A stretch of 64,000 nucleotides of DNA from NCBI GenBank assembly GCA_902462205.1, contig CABQAR010000002.1, positions 1 through 64,000 on the forward strand. The letters are read 5' to 3'. A program made the position numbers and the translations under genes. The DNA is from an uncultured Dialister sp. GTDB taxonomy: Bacteria > Bacillota > Negativicutes > Veillonellales > Dialisteraceae. Positions 34,183 to 43,813 of the stretch are shown here, piece by piece; position 1 is the first letter of the stretch; each line of letters opens with the position of its first letter. The notes under the pieces are model-generated. The model had not been told where the DNA came from, did not search any database, and was given only the letters and a program-made list of their open reading frames with translations.

Positions 34183-35232
34183 TTATTCTGCAAAGAATGT
34201 ATCGCAGTTCTTCTGCTTATCAGCACCGGCTTTGACAAGGTCATAGGTCTTGAATAGCGACAGTTCCTTAAGCGGCTTCATTCCTTTCGGCGGAGCGACA
34301 TCAGGATTGCAGGCGATGCCGTTCGTCGTTCTGACAAGGATTTCCCCTGCTTCCTTCGTCAGTACGAAATCAATGAATGCCTTTGCCACGTCTTCGTTGG
34401 CCTTATTCTTGATCTTGCCTACCGGGCAAACCGTCCAGCCGGAGTTTTCATAAATCGTGCTGACCAGCTTCTGCCCCTTATTGCTTACCAGGTTCTGGTC
34501 AGAAATAAAGTTGACGCAGATCAGATATTCTCCTGCTCCCGCCTTCTGTCCCGGGGTGAAGCCGGAAGGTGTGAACTGTGCGACCTGCGGCTTCAGGGCT
34601 TTCAGATATGCCCAGCCCTTTTCGTCGCCCATGCTCTGGAGGACGGAGCTGATGAATGTATTGCCCGTACCGGATTTACGCGGATCCGGCATGATGATTT
34701 CCCCTTTGAATTCAGGCTTCAGCAGATCCTGCAGGGTGGTCGGGGCAGCAATGCCCTTCGGCTTGAATTCTTCATTGAACCGTTTTTCATTATATCCGAT
34801 GGAAAGGACTTCCAGATATGTGCCATACCAGAAACCGTCTTTATCCTGATATTCCGGAAGGATCATTTTCGCATTTTTGGATTTATAAGCTTCCAGCAAT
34901 CCGTCAGCGGCCGCTTTCGCATGCGCATCAGCCGTGCCGCCAAGCCAGATATCCGCTTTCGGCGCATCTTTTTCCGCCGTGATGCGGGCAAGGGCTTCGC
35001 CGGTCGGCAGACGGATGAAGCTTACCTCTGCCCCCGTCTGTTTTTTAAACAGGTCTGCCAGTTCCTTTGCCGTATCTTCATGGAAAGATACATACATCAC
35101 CAGTTTCTTGCCTTTCAGATCCGGAGCACCGGACTTGGCACCCGATGCCGCCTTGTCACCACCGCCGCCGCAGCCGGCAGCAACCATTGCCAATCCTGCC
35201 AAAGTACATGCAGCAAGAGCTTTCCATTTCAT
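34183..35232 (-). CDS. Lipoprotein substrate-binding protein of an iron(III)/AfuA-type ABC importer
   Basis: 349 residues from the ATG at 35232. Signal with lipobox VAAGC (lipid Cys21), a Gly/Ala-rich linker, then a two-lobe binding fold (VMYVSFHEDTAKELADLF, SGTGNTFISSVL, PVGKIKNKANEDVAKAFIDF). Sequence style fits the family containing FbpA and AfuA. The Tyr-Tyr pair that holds iron in FbpA is not obvious, so hexose-phosphate, phosphonate or iron are all possible. GGAG lies about 11 nt upstream. Confidence 0.88.
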   Translation of the reverse strand: MKWKALAACTLAGLAMVAAGCGGGGDKAASGAKSGAPDLKGKKLVMYVSFHEDTAKELADLFKKQTGAEVSFIRLPTGEALARITAEKDAPKADIWLGGTADAHAKAAADGLLEAYKSKNAKMILPEYQDKDGFWYGTYLEVLSIGYNEKRFNEEFKPKGIAAPTTLQDLLKPEFKGEIIMPDPRKSGTGNTFISSVLQSMGDEKGWAYLKALKPQVAQFTPSGFTPGQKAGAGEYLICVNFISDQNLVSNKGQKLVSTIYENSGWTVCPVGKIKNKANEDVAKAFIDFVLTKEAGEILVRTTNGIACNPDVAPPKGMKPLKELSLFKTYDLVKAGADKQKNCDTFFAE

Positions 35233-35599
35233 GAAAAAACACTCTCCTCTCAACACTTTACAAAAACTTTACTTCCGCAATTATTTTAGCACATTATACC
35301 GTGCAAATCCCCATTCTTCCTCTTTTGACATAGATGCGGACAGTTTCAATCACTTAAATTCATAATCCTTGGAAAATCACGCTTATTTTTCATAAATCAC
35401 GACATTTTTAAAACAGAAAGCATATATTAATCCATTCAAGTATGTTTTTATTGATATAAATAACGTATCCTCTTTCTTTATTTCCCCGTAAAATCCCCGT
35501 CCATCCGCCTTTACGGACAAAAGTTCATAAAATTTTCCTTTCCCTCCATTTTTAACAGTGTATACAAATAAAAACGGCAAAACGGATCAGCAGGCGCGC
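35233..35599. promoter_or_regulatory. Promoter region of the ABC importer; otherwise AT-rich and empty
   Basis: TATAAT at 35294-35299 (minus strand) is embedded in GCAC-NN-TATA-NN-GTGC (35290-35305), a pseudo-palindrome that could be an operator. From 35310 to 35599 the sequence is AT-rich with no convincing gene; a 65-codon frame with a TTG start and no ribosome site was not accepted. Confidence 0.5.
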
Positions 35600-35637
35600 A
35601 AAAAAAAAATGGCCTGCCCCATGGGTACAGACCATTT
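35600..35637 (-). terminator. Terminator of the second nitroreductase gene
   Basis: Minus-strand AAATGG.CTG..CCC paired with GGG.CAG.CCATTT, then at least nine T. Confidence 0.85.
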
Positions 35638-35647
35638 ACTTCCTTTT

Positions 35648-36223
35648 TTATCTGACAACTTTGACTCTGTCTTCAATGACTTCCTTTGCTTTTGCCTCCG
35701 GCTCCTCCACAATGCCGCCGAATGGCATCTGCGCGATGAGCTTGTAGCTTTCCGGCAGATCCAGCAATTTCCTGACCGCTTCATCAATGACCGGATTATA
35801 ATGCTGGAGGCTTGCCCCCACATTCAATTCACGCAGTCCGCTCCATATGCTGACCTGGAGCATCCCGTTCGCCTGGTTCGCCCAAACGGGGAAATTCTGC
35901 GCATAGGAAGGAACGGCTTCCTGCATTCCTTTTACCACGTTTTCATCGTAGAAATACAGGACGGTGCCTGCGCCTGCCTTGAAGCTGTCAATCTTTTCAC
36001 GCGGCACTTTTCCTTCAAATACGTCATATATCGTATCCCACAGGACATCCTGCTTATCTCCGAGGACAACGACGGCGCGGGCGCTCTTCATATTAAATGC
36101 ATCCGGAACGAGCGAGGTCAGCTCTTTCACCAGATTGACGATCTGCTCTTCCTTCACGGGAAGATTCTTATTGATATTGTAATACGTTCTTCTTTTAGCA
36201 AGAGATTCTGCTATTTTCATCAT
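35648..36223 (-). CDS. Nitroreductase family protein, HY1-like
   Basis: 191 residues, with RRTYYNINKNLP at the FMN-contact position (11-22), an acidic VFEGKVPREKI segment, WANQANGMLQVSIW and LREL-VGASLQHYNP, the pattern of the small nitroreductase-like group. Predicted cytoplasmic FMN oxidoreductase; substrate unknown. Unlike the first nitroreductase (5911-6456) it lacks the RSIRNY form, so the two are not recent duplicates. GGAG lies 6 nt before the ATG. Confidence 0.85.
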   Translation of the reverse strand: MMKIAESLAKRRTYYNINKNLPVKEEQIVNLVKELTSLVPDAFNMKSARAVVVLGDKQDVLWDTIYDVFEGKVPREKIDSFKAGAGTVLYFYDENVVKGMQEAVPSYAQNFPVWANQANGMLQVSIWSGLRELNVGASLQHYNPVIDEAVRKLLDLPESYKLIAQMPFGGIVEEPEAKAKEVIEDRVKVVR

Positions 36224-37074
36224 GGTAGGCTCCTTTTGGTACAGCTCATATTTTTTTAAAAACTAAATCGAATATTTTCGTTTGTTTCATTATACTCCTT
36301 CCTTCTATTTATTCAAGATATATTTAATATTTTAAATGAAATATTTTTACCTTTTTTGTTTTGATACCCTGATAAAGAAATTTTCGATACACAGAATACT
36401 TTAGTCTTTGTGCAGTTCATTCCCATGATCTGTTTAGCCGTCCGATTTGTCAACTTTTATTCCGCGAAGAAAAGTGTATAATGAAAGCAGGTAAGTATGT
36501 GATGGACGCTTTCCGCGGGTCTGTATCCCAAGACCTGCCTGCAGAAATGGAATAGAAAGGGAGGATATCAGGGCGGCATGTATTCCGTCTGTGGTTTCCG
36601 GCCATATATCTCCACTCTGCCGGCAGTGTTCCATGAGGTCCGCCTCCGTAGCCATCCGACTGTTAAATCCATTTCCGCATGGCCTGTCAATGATTGCCAT
36701 GCAGAAGTTTTTGGATTTACCGGATCAGCAGCTATTCATGATCCTCTTCTGTATCCTGCGATCCGGATTCAGCCTTGCAGAAGGAAAGAAATATGGATTC
36801 TTTTTCGAAAAGCGGATTTCTCCGGCCAGTCGTAACGGCCATGAGGCGTCCGGTCTCCAAGAACATCCATCCGCCGTTCCGTGGCGCATGATTTCTTTTC
36901 CCCGCGTAAGGTCAGCGCTTCTGCCCGACTGAAACATGACAGCCCCGGTCTGAACAAGTTGCATGCCTGCCCTGCCGCAGATGTGCCGGCAACGCAGTAC
37001 GGAATCCGCATCGGATTTCCGCGTACATCCTTCATGGTTGCCAAATCATGAAGCTTTCATCCATCTCCAAAAAT
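36224..37074. other. About 850 bp without a convincing gene
   Basis: 36224-36420 is AT-rich. On the plus strand TATAAT (36476-36481) is followed by GCAGG...CCTGC arms enclosing a GGTCT...AGACC stem (about 36488-36545), then GGGAGG (about 36560) and an ATG at 36578. The frames after it (up to 113 codons) do not look like a conserved protein; one stretch (FLDLPDQQLFMILFCILRSG) is protein-like. A decayed gene behind a surviving promoter, leader and ribosome site is the best reading. No known riboswitch was recognised. Confidence 0.4.
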
Positions 37075-37114
37075 AAAAAGTACCCCGTGGGCTGCCATCC
37101 TGCGGGGTACTTTA
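37075..37114 (-). terminator. Second, distal terminator after the PBP gene
   Basis: Perfect 11-bp stem AAGTACCCCG/CGGGGTACTT; on the minus strand TTTTTATTTTT follows. It lies about 90 bp past the first terminator. Confidence 0.8.
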
Positions 37115-37167
37115 ATGTATACGGCATTTTCTGTTTTCAGGAGTTCAGAATCTGAAACAAGCCGATC

Positions 37168-37203
37168 AAAAAGGATTCCCTGCTAAAAGGAATCCTTTTT
37201 TCA
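37168..37203 (-). terminator. Terminator of the class A PBP gene
   Basis: AAAAAGGATTCC...GGAATCCTTTTT, immediately after the stop. Confidence 0.85.
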
Positions 37204-37205
37204 TT

Positions 37206-39290
37206 TTAATTTGTTTTTTTCGAATCTGACGTTTCAGAGGGCTTGGAGTCTTTTCCGGAGATCTTATCCAGCAGCTTGTTTCCAGCTGATTTGACCTTAT
37301 CTTTGACGTCCTGTTTCTTTTTGGCTTCTTCCGCCTTCTTCTTCGCTTCGGCCTCCGCCGCTTCCTGGGCCGCCCGCTGCGCCCGCGCCCGTTCTATTTC
37401 CTGACGAATGGCTGCCGGTACTTCGAAATTCTTTGCGCTGTATCCGACTTCCGCCTCTGACATGTAATCACGCCAGATGGCAGCCGGAATCGTACCGCCC
37501 GTATAGCCCGCATTCGTCGAGGTATCATCCCCGATCCAGACCGCCGTGGCGAGGTTCGGCGTGTAACCGACAAACCATGCATCGTGTTCCTCGTCTGTGG
37601 TGCCTGTCTTGCCTGCCGCCTGACGGCCGATATATGCATTTCCGCCGGTTCCGCGGGAAATGACTTCTTCCAGAATGCTCGTCAGCTTCCAGACCGCCGA
37701 TTCATCGACGACCTGCTTGCTTGCCGGCGTTCCCGTATTATCCTCGATGGTATTTCCGTTCCGGTCAACGACTTTCAAAATGACTGTCGGTTCCACGAGC
37801 TTGCCTCCGTTGGCAAACACGCTGTATGCCTTGGCCATGTCCCAGACGGACACGCCGTTCGTCAGTCCGCCGAGGGCGGCCGCAAGATTCATGTCATTGG
37901 ACCTTCCGTCCGTGACAAGGCTGGAAATGCCGCAATCCTGCGCTGTCCTGATAACCTTGCTGATTCCCACGTCATCGGCCAGATAAACCGTCGGGATATT
38001 CATGGACCTGACAAGCGCTTCCGCCACGGTCGTATTTCCGCCGGAGGAGCCGCCGTAATTCTTCGGCTTCCAGCCTCCGCCGAAATCCTTGGATTCATTG
38101 CTGAGCACATCATACGGGCTGACCTTGTTGGCGAAAGCCGTCAGATAGACAAACGGCTTGAAGGAGGAACCCGGCTGCCTCGTCATCTGCACTGCACGGT
38201 TGAAATGATCCTGTCCGCGGCCGCCGACCATGGCACGGACATAACCGGTCCCCACTTCCACGGAAACGAGCGCCCCCTGCGGCTGGGTCAGCTTATTCGC
38301 ATCCGTATAGGCGTCGGGCAGATTCTTCTTTAATGCCGCTTCTGCTTCCTTCTGCATATCCAAGTCAAGGGTTGTGTATACCTGGAGCCCTTCCTTGTAA
38401 ATGGCATCAGAATCATATTTCTCACTGACGGCCTGAATGACATAGTTCACGAAATAAGACGCCACGCTGTCCGTATTCCTTGCTTCCTGCGGCTTGGCAA
38501 GCTGCAGATCCGCTTCCTTGGCCGCCTTTGCATCCGCCTCGCTGATATAACCGTACTTCGCCATCTGGTCAAGCACGATGCCCTGCCTGTACTTGGCAGC
38601 CTCCACGCTGCGGAACGGGGAATAATAATTCGGACTGTTCGGCAGCCCTGCAATCAGGGCGCACTGGGCAAGCGACAAATCCTTCACATCTTTTCCGAAA
38701 TAAACCTTTGACGCTGTTTCAATCCCGTAGCAGCCCTGTCCGAAATAAATCTGGTTCATGTACATTTCCAGAATCTGCTTCTTTGTATACTGCCGCTCGA
38801 TCTTGAGTGCCAGCACGACTTCAAGCAGCTTGCGTTTCAGCGTCTGCTCCTGTGTCAGAAAGGCGTTCCTTGCCAGCTGCTGCGTAATGGTGCTGCCCCC
38901 CTGTCCGGTGGCGTTGCCGCTGATCAGGTTATTGAAGAAAGCGCGGAGTATCCCTCTCGGATCCACTCCGTGGTGTTCATAGAAACGGACGTCTTCCGCC
39001 GCGACAAACGCATTCTGAAGATTGACCGGCACCTTGTCGATCGATACGGGTATGCGGTTTTCCTCGGCATGGACCGTCGTAATCAGCCGCCCCTTGGCAT
39101 CATAAATGCGGGACGATGCGTCCGGCGCGATATTGGAAGAAATATCCGGCAGTCCGCTCGTCACAGAAACAAAAAATCCCGCCGCTGCCCCTGCCCCTGC
39201 GATAAAGACAAGGATGAAAAGGAAAAAGACGATCTTCTTCAGAGGAGAAGATTCTTTCCTGCGATGACGGTGAATTTCAGAGTTTTTCAT
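37206..39290 (-). CDS. Class A penicillin-binding protein (PBP1A type)
   Basis: 694 residues from the ATG at 39290 (GGGAG upstream). Short basic cytoplasmic tail, TM helix at about 20-42, then the GT51 glycosyltransferase domain with EDVRFYEHHGVD and GGSTITQQLARN. The transpeptidase domain carries SSFK (QPGSSFKP), SMN and KTGTTD. It polymerises and cross-links peptidoglycan. The C-terminus is a Lys/Ala/Glu-rich coil and a charged tail (about 625-694) of unknown use. Monocistronic with tandem terminators. Confidence 0.94.
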   Translation of the reverse strand: MKNSEIHRHRRKESSPLKKIVFFLFILVFIAGAGAAAGFFVSVTSGLPDISSNIAPDASSRIYDAKGRLITTVHAEENRIPVSIDKVPVNLQNAFVAAEDVRFYEHHGVDPRGILRAFFNNLISGNATGQGGSTITQQLARNAFLTQEQTLKRKLLEVVLALKIERQYTKKQILEMYMNQIYFGQGCYGIETASKVYFGKDVKDLSLAQCALIAGLPNSPNYYSPFRSVEAAKYRQGIVLDQMAKYGYISEADAKAAKEADLQLAKPQEARNTDSVASYFVNYVIQAVSEKYDSDAIYKEGLQVYTTLDLDMQKEAEAALKKNLPDAYTDANKLTQPQGALVSVEVGTGYVRAMVGGRGQDHFNRAVQMTRQPGSSFKPFVYLTAFANKVSPYDVLSNESKDFGGGWKPKNYGGSSGGNTTVAEALVRSMNIPTVYLADDVGISKVIRTAQDCGISSLVTDGRSNDMNLAAALGGLTNGVSVWDMAKAYSVFANGGKLVEPTVILKVVDRNGNTIEDNTGTPASKQVVDESAVWKLTSILEEVISRGTGGNAYIGRQAAGKTGTTDEEHDAWFVGYTPNLATAVWIGDDTSTNAGYTGGTIPAAIWRDYMSEAEVGYSAKNFEVPAAIRQEIERARAQRAAQEAAEAEAKKKAEEAKKKQDVKDKVKSAGNKLLDKISGKDSKPSETSDSKKTN

Positions 39291-39846
39291 AAAATCTGAC
39301 TCCCTGTATAAAAATGTAACTGGCCTTATCAATAGCAATTTTTCACATTATAGCACAAGCACTCCCTTAAACGCTTGGCAACACCTTTTTATTCAAAAGC
39401 TTATTTCTCGTCTGATCTGACGGAATTTATTCACTCCGCCATTTCATCCGCTCCTCTTTCGTTAAGCCGCATAAGATATGTTATTTATATGACAGATACC
39501 AATGGTTGTGTTTCTCACTCACTGTCTACAATATGTGGTATAAATATATCTATATCATCCTATAAAAAAAATCTTTATTATCAATAAATCCTGTGAAACG
39601 CTGCGTGAAACAGCCGCAAAGCCTCCCGATTCACCACCCCTTATCGAATCTTGCCTGCTTCCCTGTTTCTTTCTGTTCCGCCCACTCAAAAAACAGGGGC
39701 TTTCCCTATTTCGTTTTTCCCTATTCCTTTTTCCATGGAATTGTTGTAACATAATTTCCGACACAACATGTTGTATTTACATTTACAACATTTCTATATT
39801 TTGTATTCATATTTCAATTACAATAAGTCATAGGGGAGTGTTTGTC
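39291..39846. promoter_or_regulatory. Control region upstream of nrdD with repeated palindromes
   Basis: About 550 bp, AT-rich, no gene accepted. ACAATATGTGGTAT (39528-39541) and ACAACATGTTGTAT (39763-39776) are near copies of one site; the second contains the perfect palindrome ACAACATGTTGT. Further half-sites TTGTAAC (39744-39750) and TTACAACA (39783-39790) flank it. They may bind a repressor of nrdDG such as NrdR, although the sequence is not a textbook NrdR box. Confidence 0.5.
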
Positions 39847-42054
39847 ATGAATCAGAGCCATGCAGAGGAAATCAAAGTCCGTACCAATGTCATCAAGAGA
39901 AATGGGCAGGAAGTCACTTTTGATATCACCAAGATCATCAATGCCATTGGAAAAGCCAACCATGAAGTGGAAGGCATCCACCAGATGAATGATTTCCAGA
40001 TTCGTGCCATTGCGGACAACATCGCAAGAAAGATCGCCGGTTATCCGCACGCCGCCAATGTGGAAGACATACAGGACATGGTGGAAACGGGCATCATGGA
40101 AATGCGTGGCTATGAAGTGGCTCAGAAATATGTGCGTTACCGCTATAAACGTGAAATTTCCCGTAAGAGCAATACCACCGATGACGGGATCCTTTCCCTC
40201 ATCGAGCTGAATAATGAAGAAGTCAAACAGGAAAATTCCAATAAGAACCCTGTCATCAATTCCACCCAGCGCGATTACATGGCCGGCGAGATTTCCAAGG
40301 ACCTGACCAGACGCCTGCTTCTTCCGGAAGAAGTCGTCAAGGCGCATGATGAAGGGATCATCCATTTCCATGACGCGGACTATTTCGCGCAGAAGGAACA
40401 CAACTGCGACCTCATCAATCTGGAAGACATGCTGCAGAACGGCACCGTCATCAGCCAGACCATGATTGAAAAGCCGCATTCCTTCTTCACTGCCTGCAAC
40501 GTCACCACGCAGATCGTCGCACAGGTGGCTTCCAACCAGTACGGCGGACAGTCCTTCACGCTTTCCCATCTGGCACCATTCGTTGATATCAGCCGCCAGA
40601 AGATCAAGAAGGAAGTCATTGAGGAAAGAAAAATCACCGGCGAACCGATGGACGATGAAATCATCAGCAAAATCGTGGAAGCCCGCCTCCATGACGAAAT
40701 CAAGAGCGGCATCCAGACCATCCAGTACCAGCTCATCACCCTCATGACCTGTAACGGGCAGGCTCCCTTCGTCACCATGTTCATGTACCTGGACGAAGTG
40801 CCGGAAGGACGGACCCGTGATGACCTCGCCATGATCATCCGCGAAGTCCTGCTCCAGAGGATGCAGGGCGTCAAGAATGAAAAGGGTGTATGGATCACCC
40901 CTGCTTTCCCGAAGCTGATTTATGTCCTCGACGAAGACAACATCCATGACGATTCCCGTTATTACGAGCTGACGAAGCTCGCTGCGGAATGCACCGCAAA
41001 GCGTCTGGTTCCCGACTATATTTCCGCCAAGGTCATGAAGGAATACAAAAACGGCGACGTCTATCCCTGCATGGGCTGCAGGAGCTTCCTCACCCCCGAT
41101 CAGGAAGGGTTGGAAAAAGACGGCTCCCACAAATACTACGGCCGTTTCAACCAGGGCGTGGTCACCATCAATCTTGTCGATGTGGCCTGCTCCGCCAACG
41201 GCGATATGGATAAATTCTGGGAAATACTTGAAGACAGGCTCGAACTCTGCCACAGGGCACTCCGCTGCCGTCATGAAAGACTGCTCGGCACCGTTTCCGA
41301 CGTAGCGCCTATCCTCTGGCAGTACGGCGCCCTTGCCAGACTGAAGAAAGGCGAACCGATCGACAAGCTCCTTTTCAATAATTACAGCACCATTTCCCTC
41401 GGCTATGCAGGCCTGTATGAAATGTGCGTCCGCATGCTCGGCGTTTCCCACACCACGGATGAGGGCAGGGAATTCAGCCTGAAAGTCATGCAGAAGCTGA
41501 ACGATAAATGCGCGGAATGGAAAGCCGCCGAACACATCAGCTACTCCGTATACGGCACACCGATGGAATCCACCACCTACAAATTCGCGAAATGCCTGCA
41601 GAAGCGTTTCGGAATCATCCCAGGCGTAACCGATAAGAACTACATCACGAACAGCTACCATGTCCACGTGGCGGAACAGATCGATGCTTTCCACAAGCTG
41701 AAATTCGAGTCCGATTTCCAGCGGCTGTCCCCCGGCGGCGCGATTTCCTACATCGAAGTGCCGAACATGCAGAACAATATTCCGGCAGTCATCACCGTCA
41801 TGAAATATATTTATGACAACATCATGTACGCCGAGCTCAACACGAAGAGCGACTTCTGCATGGAATGCGGCTACGACGGAGAAATCAAGATCATCGAGGA
41901 CGAAAACGGCAAACTGATCTGGGAATGCCCGAACTGCGGAAACCATGACCAGCACAAGATGTCCGTCGCAAGAAGGACCTGCGGCTACATCGGCACCCAG
42001 TTCTGGAACCAGGGCCGTACGCAGGAAATCAAGGACAGAGTCCTCCACCTGTAA
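39847..42054 (+). CDS. nrdD: Anaerobic ribonucleoside-triphosphate reductase
   Basis: 735 residues from the ATG at 39847 (GGGGAG 8 nt upstream; an in-frame GTG lies 9 nt earlier). An N-terminal ATP-cone (about 10-100, VIKRNGQEVTFD) is the allosteric site. The glycyl-radical domain ends with RRTCGYIG (radical Gly713), preceded by a zinc site of two CxxC pairs (CMECG, CPNCG). It makes deoxynucleotides without oxygen, supporting an anaerobe. nrdG follows 80 bp downstream. Confidence 0.96.
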   Translation: MNQSHAEEIKVRTNVIKRNGQEVTFDITKIINAIGKANHEVEGIHQMNDFQIRAIADNIARKIAGYPHAANVEDIQDMVETGIMEMRGYEVAQKYVRYRYKREISRKSNTTDDGILSLIELNNEEVKQENSNKNPVINSTQRDYMAGEISKDLTRRLLLPEEVVKAHDEGIIHFHDADYFAQKEHNCDLINLEDMLQNGTVISQTMIEKPHSFFTACNVTTQIVAQVASNQYGGQSFTLSHLAPFVDISRQKIKKEVIEERKITGEPMDDEIISKIVEARLHDEIKSGIQTIQYQLITLMTCNGQAPFVTMFMYLDEVPEGRTRDDLAMIIREVLLQRMQGVKNEKGVWITPAFPKLIYVLDEDNIHDDSRYYELTKLAAECTAKRLVPDYISAKVMKEYKNGDVYPCMGCRSFLTPDQEGLEKDGSHKYYGRFNQGVVTINLVDVACSANGDMDKFWEILEDRLELCHRALRCRHERLLGTVSDVAPILWQYGALARLKKGEPIDKLLFNNYSTISLGYAGLYEMCVRMLGVSHTTDEGREFSLKVMQKLNDKCAEWKAAEHISYSVYGTPMESTTYKFAKCLQKRFGIIPGVTDKNYITNSYHVHVAEQIDAFHKLKFESDFQRLSPGGAISYIEVPNMQNNIPAVITVMKYIYDNIMYAELNTKSDFCMECGYDGEIKIIEDENGKLIWECPNCGNHDQHKMSVARRTCGYIGTQFWNQGRTQEIKDRVLHL

Positions 42055-42078
42055 TCACTGTTTATTTCCAAAACAAAG

Positions 42079-42113
42079 AGCGGCGTTCTTTCCCATGAGC
42101 GCCGCTTATTATT
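42079..42113 (+). terminator. Hairpin between nrdD and nrdG
   Basis: AGCGGCG...CGCCGCT followed by a mixed T/A tract. It may be a weak terminator that lowers nrdG relative to nrdD. Confidence 0.5.
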
Positions 42114-42134
42114 TCCCATACTGAGAGGTTATGT

Positions 42135-42689
42135 ATGAACTACGCCGGCATCAAAGAATATGATATAGCCAATGGGCCGGGGATCCGCTTTTCCCTGTTC
42201 GTCTCCGGCTGCACCCACCACTGCAAAGGATGTTTCAATCCTGAGACCTGGGATTTCGGTTACGGAAAACCGTTCACGCAGGAAACCGAGGATTACATCA
42301 TCCGCCAGCTGGGGCAGGACTGCTATCAGGGAATGACCCTCCTTGGCGGCGAACCGATGGAACCGGTGAATCAGAAACGGCTCCTCCCCCTCGTCAGACG
42401 GTTCAAGGAAACCTATCCGGAAAAAGACCTCTGGTGTTTCACAGGCTATTTATTCGACAGGGACATCCTCGGTCATTTTGCCAAGACCCTGCCGGAAACC
42501 AATGAGCTGCTGAAATATATAGACATCCTTGTGGATGGGGAATTCGTCCTTGAAAAGAAAGACGTCACCCTCCTGTTCAAGGGTTCCTCCAACCAGCGGA
42601 CCATCGATGTGCAGAGATCCCTCAGGGACGGAAAGATCATTTCATGGAATCCCGGCTGGACCAGCATGTCGAAACTGGCTAAAATCTGA
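42135..42689 (+). CDS. nrdG: Anaerobic ribonucleotide reductase activating enzyme
   Basis: 184 residues, a short radical-SAM protein. The 4Fe-4S cysteines are in CTHHCKGC (C26, C30, C33) and LLGGEPM is the SAM-binding GGE region. It creates the glycyl radical on NrdD. Ribosome site GAGAGG. A hairpin with T tract follows. Confidence 0.94.
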   Translation: MNYAGIKEYDIANGPGIRFSLFVSGCTHHCKGCFNPETWDFGYGKPFTQETEDYIIRQLGQDCYQGMTLLGGEPMEPVNQKRLLPLVRRFKETYPEKDLWCFTGYLFDRDILGHFAKTLPETNELLKYIDILVDGEFVLEKKDVTLLFKGSSNQRTIDVQRSLRDGKIISWNPGWTSMSKLAKI

Positions 42690-42690
42690 T

Positions 42691-42735
42691 GAAAGTTCCC
42701 ATGCCATACGGCACGGGGGCTTTTTCTTTTTCTCC
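42691..42735 (+). terminator. Terminator of nrdG
   Basis: GTTCCCATGCC...GGCACGGGGGC (with mismatches) followed by TTTTTCTTTTTC. Confidence 0.65.
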
Positions 42736-42857
42736 TGCATGCTGTTTTGAAAAAAGGAACCATTTATGATTTTTTGTTTCTCGTTTTTCATTTACGCCCT
42801 GACTTGCAGCAGGTAGTATAATAGAAAATGTCTACAATAGGGAAAGAAGGAATGCAT

Positions 42858-43445
42858 ATGATTATTACGATCGCCCGTGAAAGCGGCAGCGGCGGATACA
42901 CGGTCGGCGCCATGCTCGCCAAACATTACGGGATCCCCGTCTATGACCAGGATTCTCTCTGTAAAATGGCAAAGGAACAGGGGCTTTACGACGACATGCC
43001 CATGTTCTTCAACGAACTCCCCACACAGGGATTTCTCCTCGCCCTCTCCATGGGCGCTGATGCGGCAAGGATCAACCGGCCCACGGAAGAAGCCCTCATG
43101 AAGCTCGTCGGGAATCAGGACTGCGTCATCATCGGACGCTGTGGAAACTATATTTTCAGAAACCGTTCCGACTGCGTCAAGGTCTTTATCCACGGAGACA
43201 TGGAAAAAAGAATCGCCTATAAGATGAAATACTGGCATCTTTCCCGCGCCGATGCGGAAGATACCATCAGCCATGCTGACCAGAACAGGAAAGATTACCA
43301 TAAATTCCATACAGGCCAGACATGGGGAGAAGCGAAATATTACGATCTCTGCATCGACGCGACACGGTTCGGCCATCAGAATTCCGCCGATCTGATCATC
43401 CGCTATATTTCCACCGTGCTTGGCTGCGGAGGGAGTCAGCTATGA
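42858..43445 (+). CDS. Cytidylate kinase-like protein
   Basis: 195 residues from the ATG at 42858 (GAAGGA 6 nt upstream). The N-terminus ITIARESGSGGYTVGAMLA is the P-loop form of the Cytidylate_kin2 family, with CVIIGRCGNYIF and a lid-like RIAYKMKYW region. These proteins look like nucleotide kinases, but the substrate is unproven. It is the first gene of a three-gene operon with LrgA and LrgB, joined by ATGA overlaps. Confidence 0.85.
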   Translation: MIITIARESGSGGYTVGAMLAKHYGIPVYDQDSLCKMAKEQGLYDDMPMFFNELPTQGFLLALSMGADAARINRPTEEALMKLVGNQDCVIIGRCGNYIFRNRSDCVKVFIHGDMEKRIAYKMKYWHLSRADAEDTISHADQNRKDYHKFHTGQTWGEAKYYDLCIDATRFGHQNSADLIIRYISTVLGCGGSQL

Positions 43446-43813
43446 AGTACCTTATGCAGTTCGGCATCATCATGGCTATTTCCTTTACAGGGGAAATCCT
43501 GCATGACCTCCTGCCCCTGCCTGTCCCTGCAAGCATTTACGGCATCGTCCTTCTTTTTTCCCTGCTTCATTTCAAAATACTCCACGTGGCGCAGCTCCGT
43601 GAAACCTCGATGTTCCTCATCAGTATCATGGCGTTTCTTTTCATTCCTGCCGCCGTGGGGCTCATGGGCGCATGGGGATTCATGGAATCCGCCATCCTCC
43701 AGTACATCATCATCAACGTGCTTGCCATGATCATCTGCATGGCCGGCGCGGGATATATGACGCAAATGATTCTTAACCGGTCGTCAGGAAAGGAAAACAA
43801 TAATAACCAATAA
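43442..43813 (+). CDS. lrgA: CidA/LrgA family holin-like protein
   Basis: 123 residues with four predicted helices; the start overlaps the kinase stop (CTATGA). Characteristic P-VPASIYGIVLLF and FIPAAVGLMGAWGF motifs. CidA/LrgA proteins with LrgB-type partners affect murein hydrolase export, lysis and pyruvate or metabolite transport. Start chosen for the overlap and the fit to family length. Confidence 0.88.
   Translation: MKYLMQFGIIMAISFTGEILHDLLPLPVPASIYGIVLLFSLLHFKILHVAQLRETSMFLISIMAFLFIPAAVGLMGAWGFMESAILQYIIINVLAMIICMAGAGYMTQMILNRSSGKENNNNQ

Noticed and set aside
35383..35580. Small 65-codon frame upstream of the ABC importer
   Set aside because: TTG start, no ribosome site and no conserved character.
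36434..36700. An 88-codon minus-strand frame
   Set aside because: No ribosome site and no homology-like features; overlaps the decayed plus-strand region.
39500..39846. Standard NrdR boxes upstream of nrdD
   Set aside because: Palindromes are clear but do not match the usual ACACTATATNTTGT-type consensus well enough to name them.
39814..42048. A 744-codon open frame antisense to nrdD
   Set aside because: It mirrors the codon pattern of nrdD, has no ribosome site or family-like sequence, and the nrdD strand carries all motifs.
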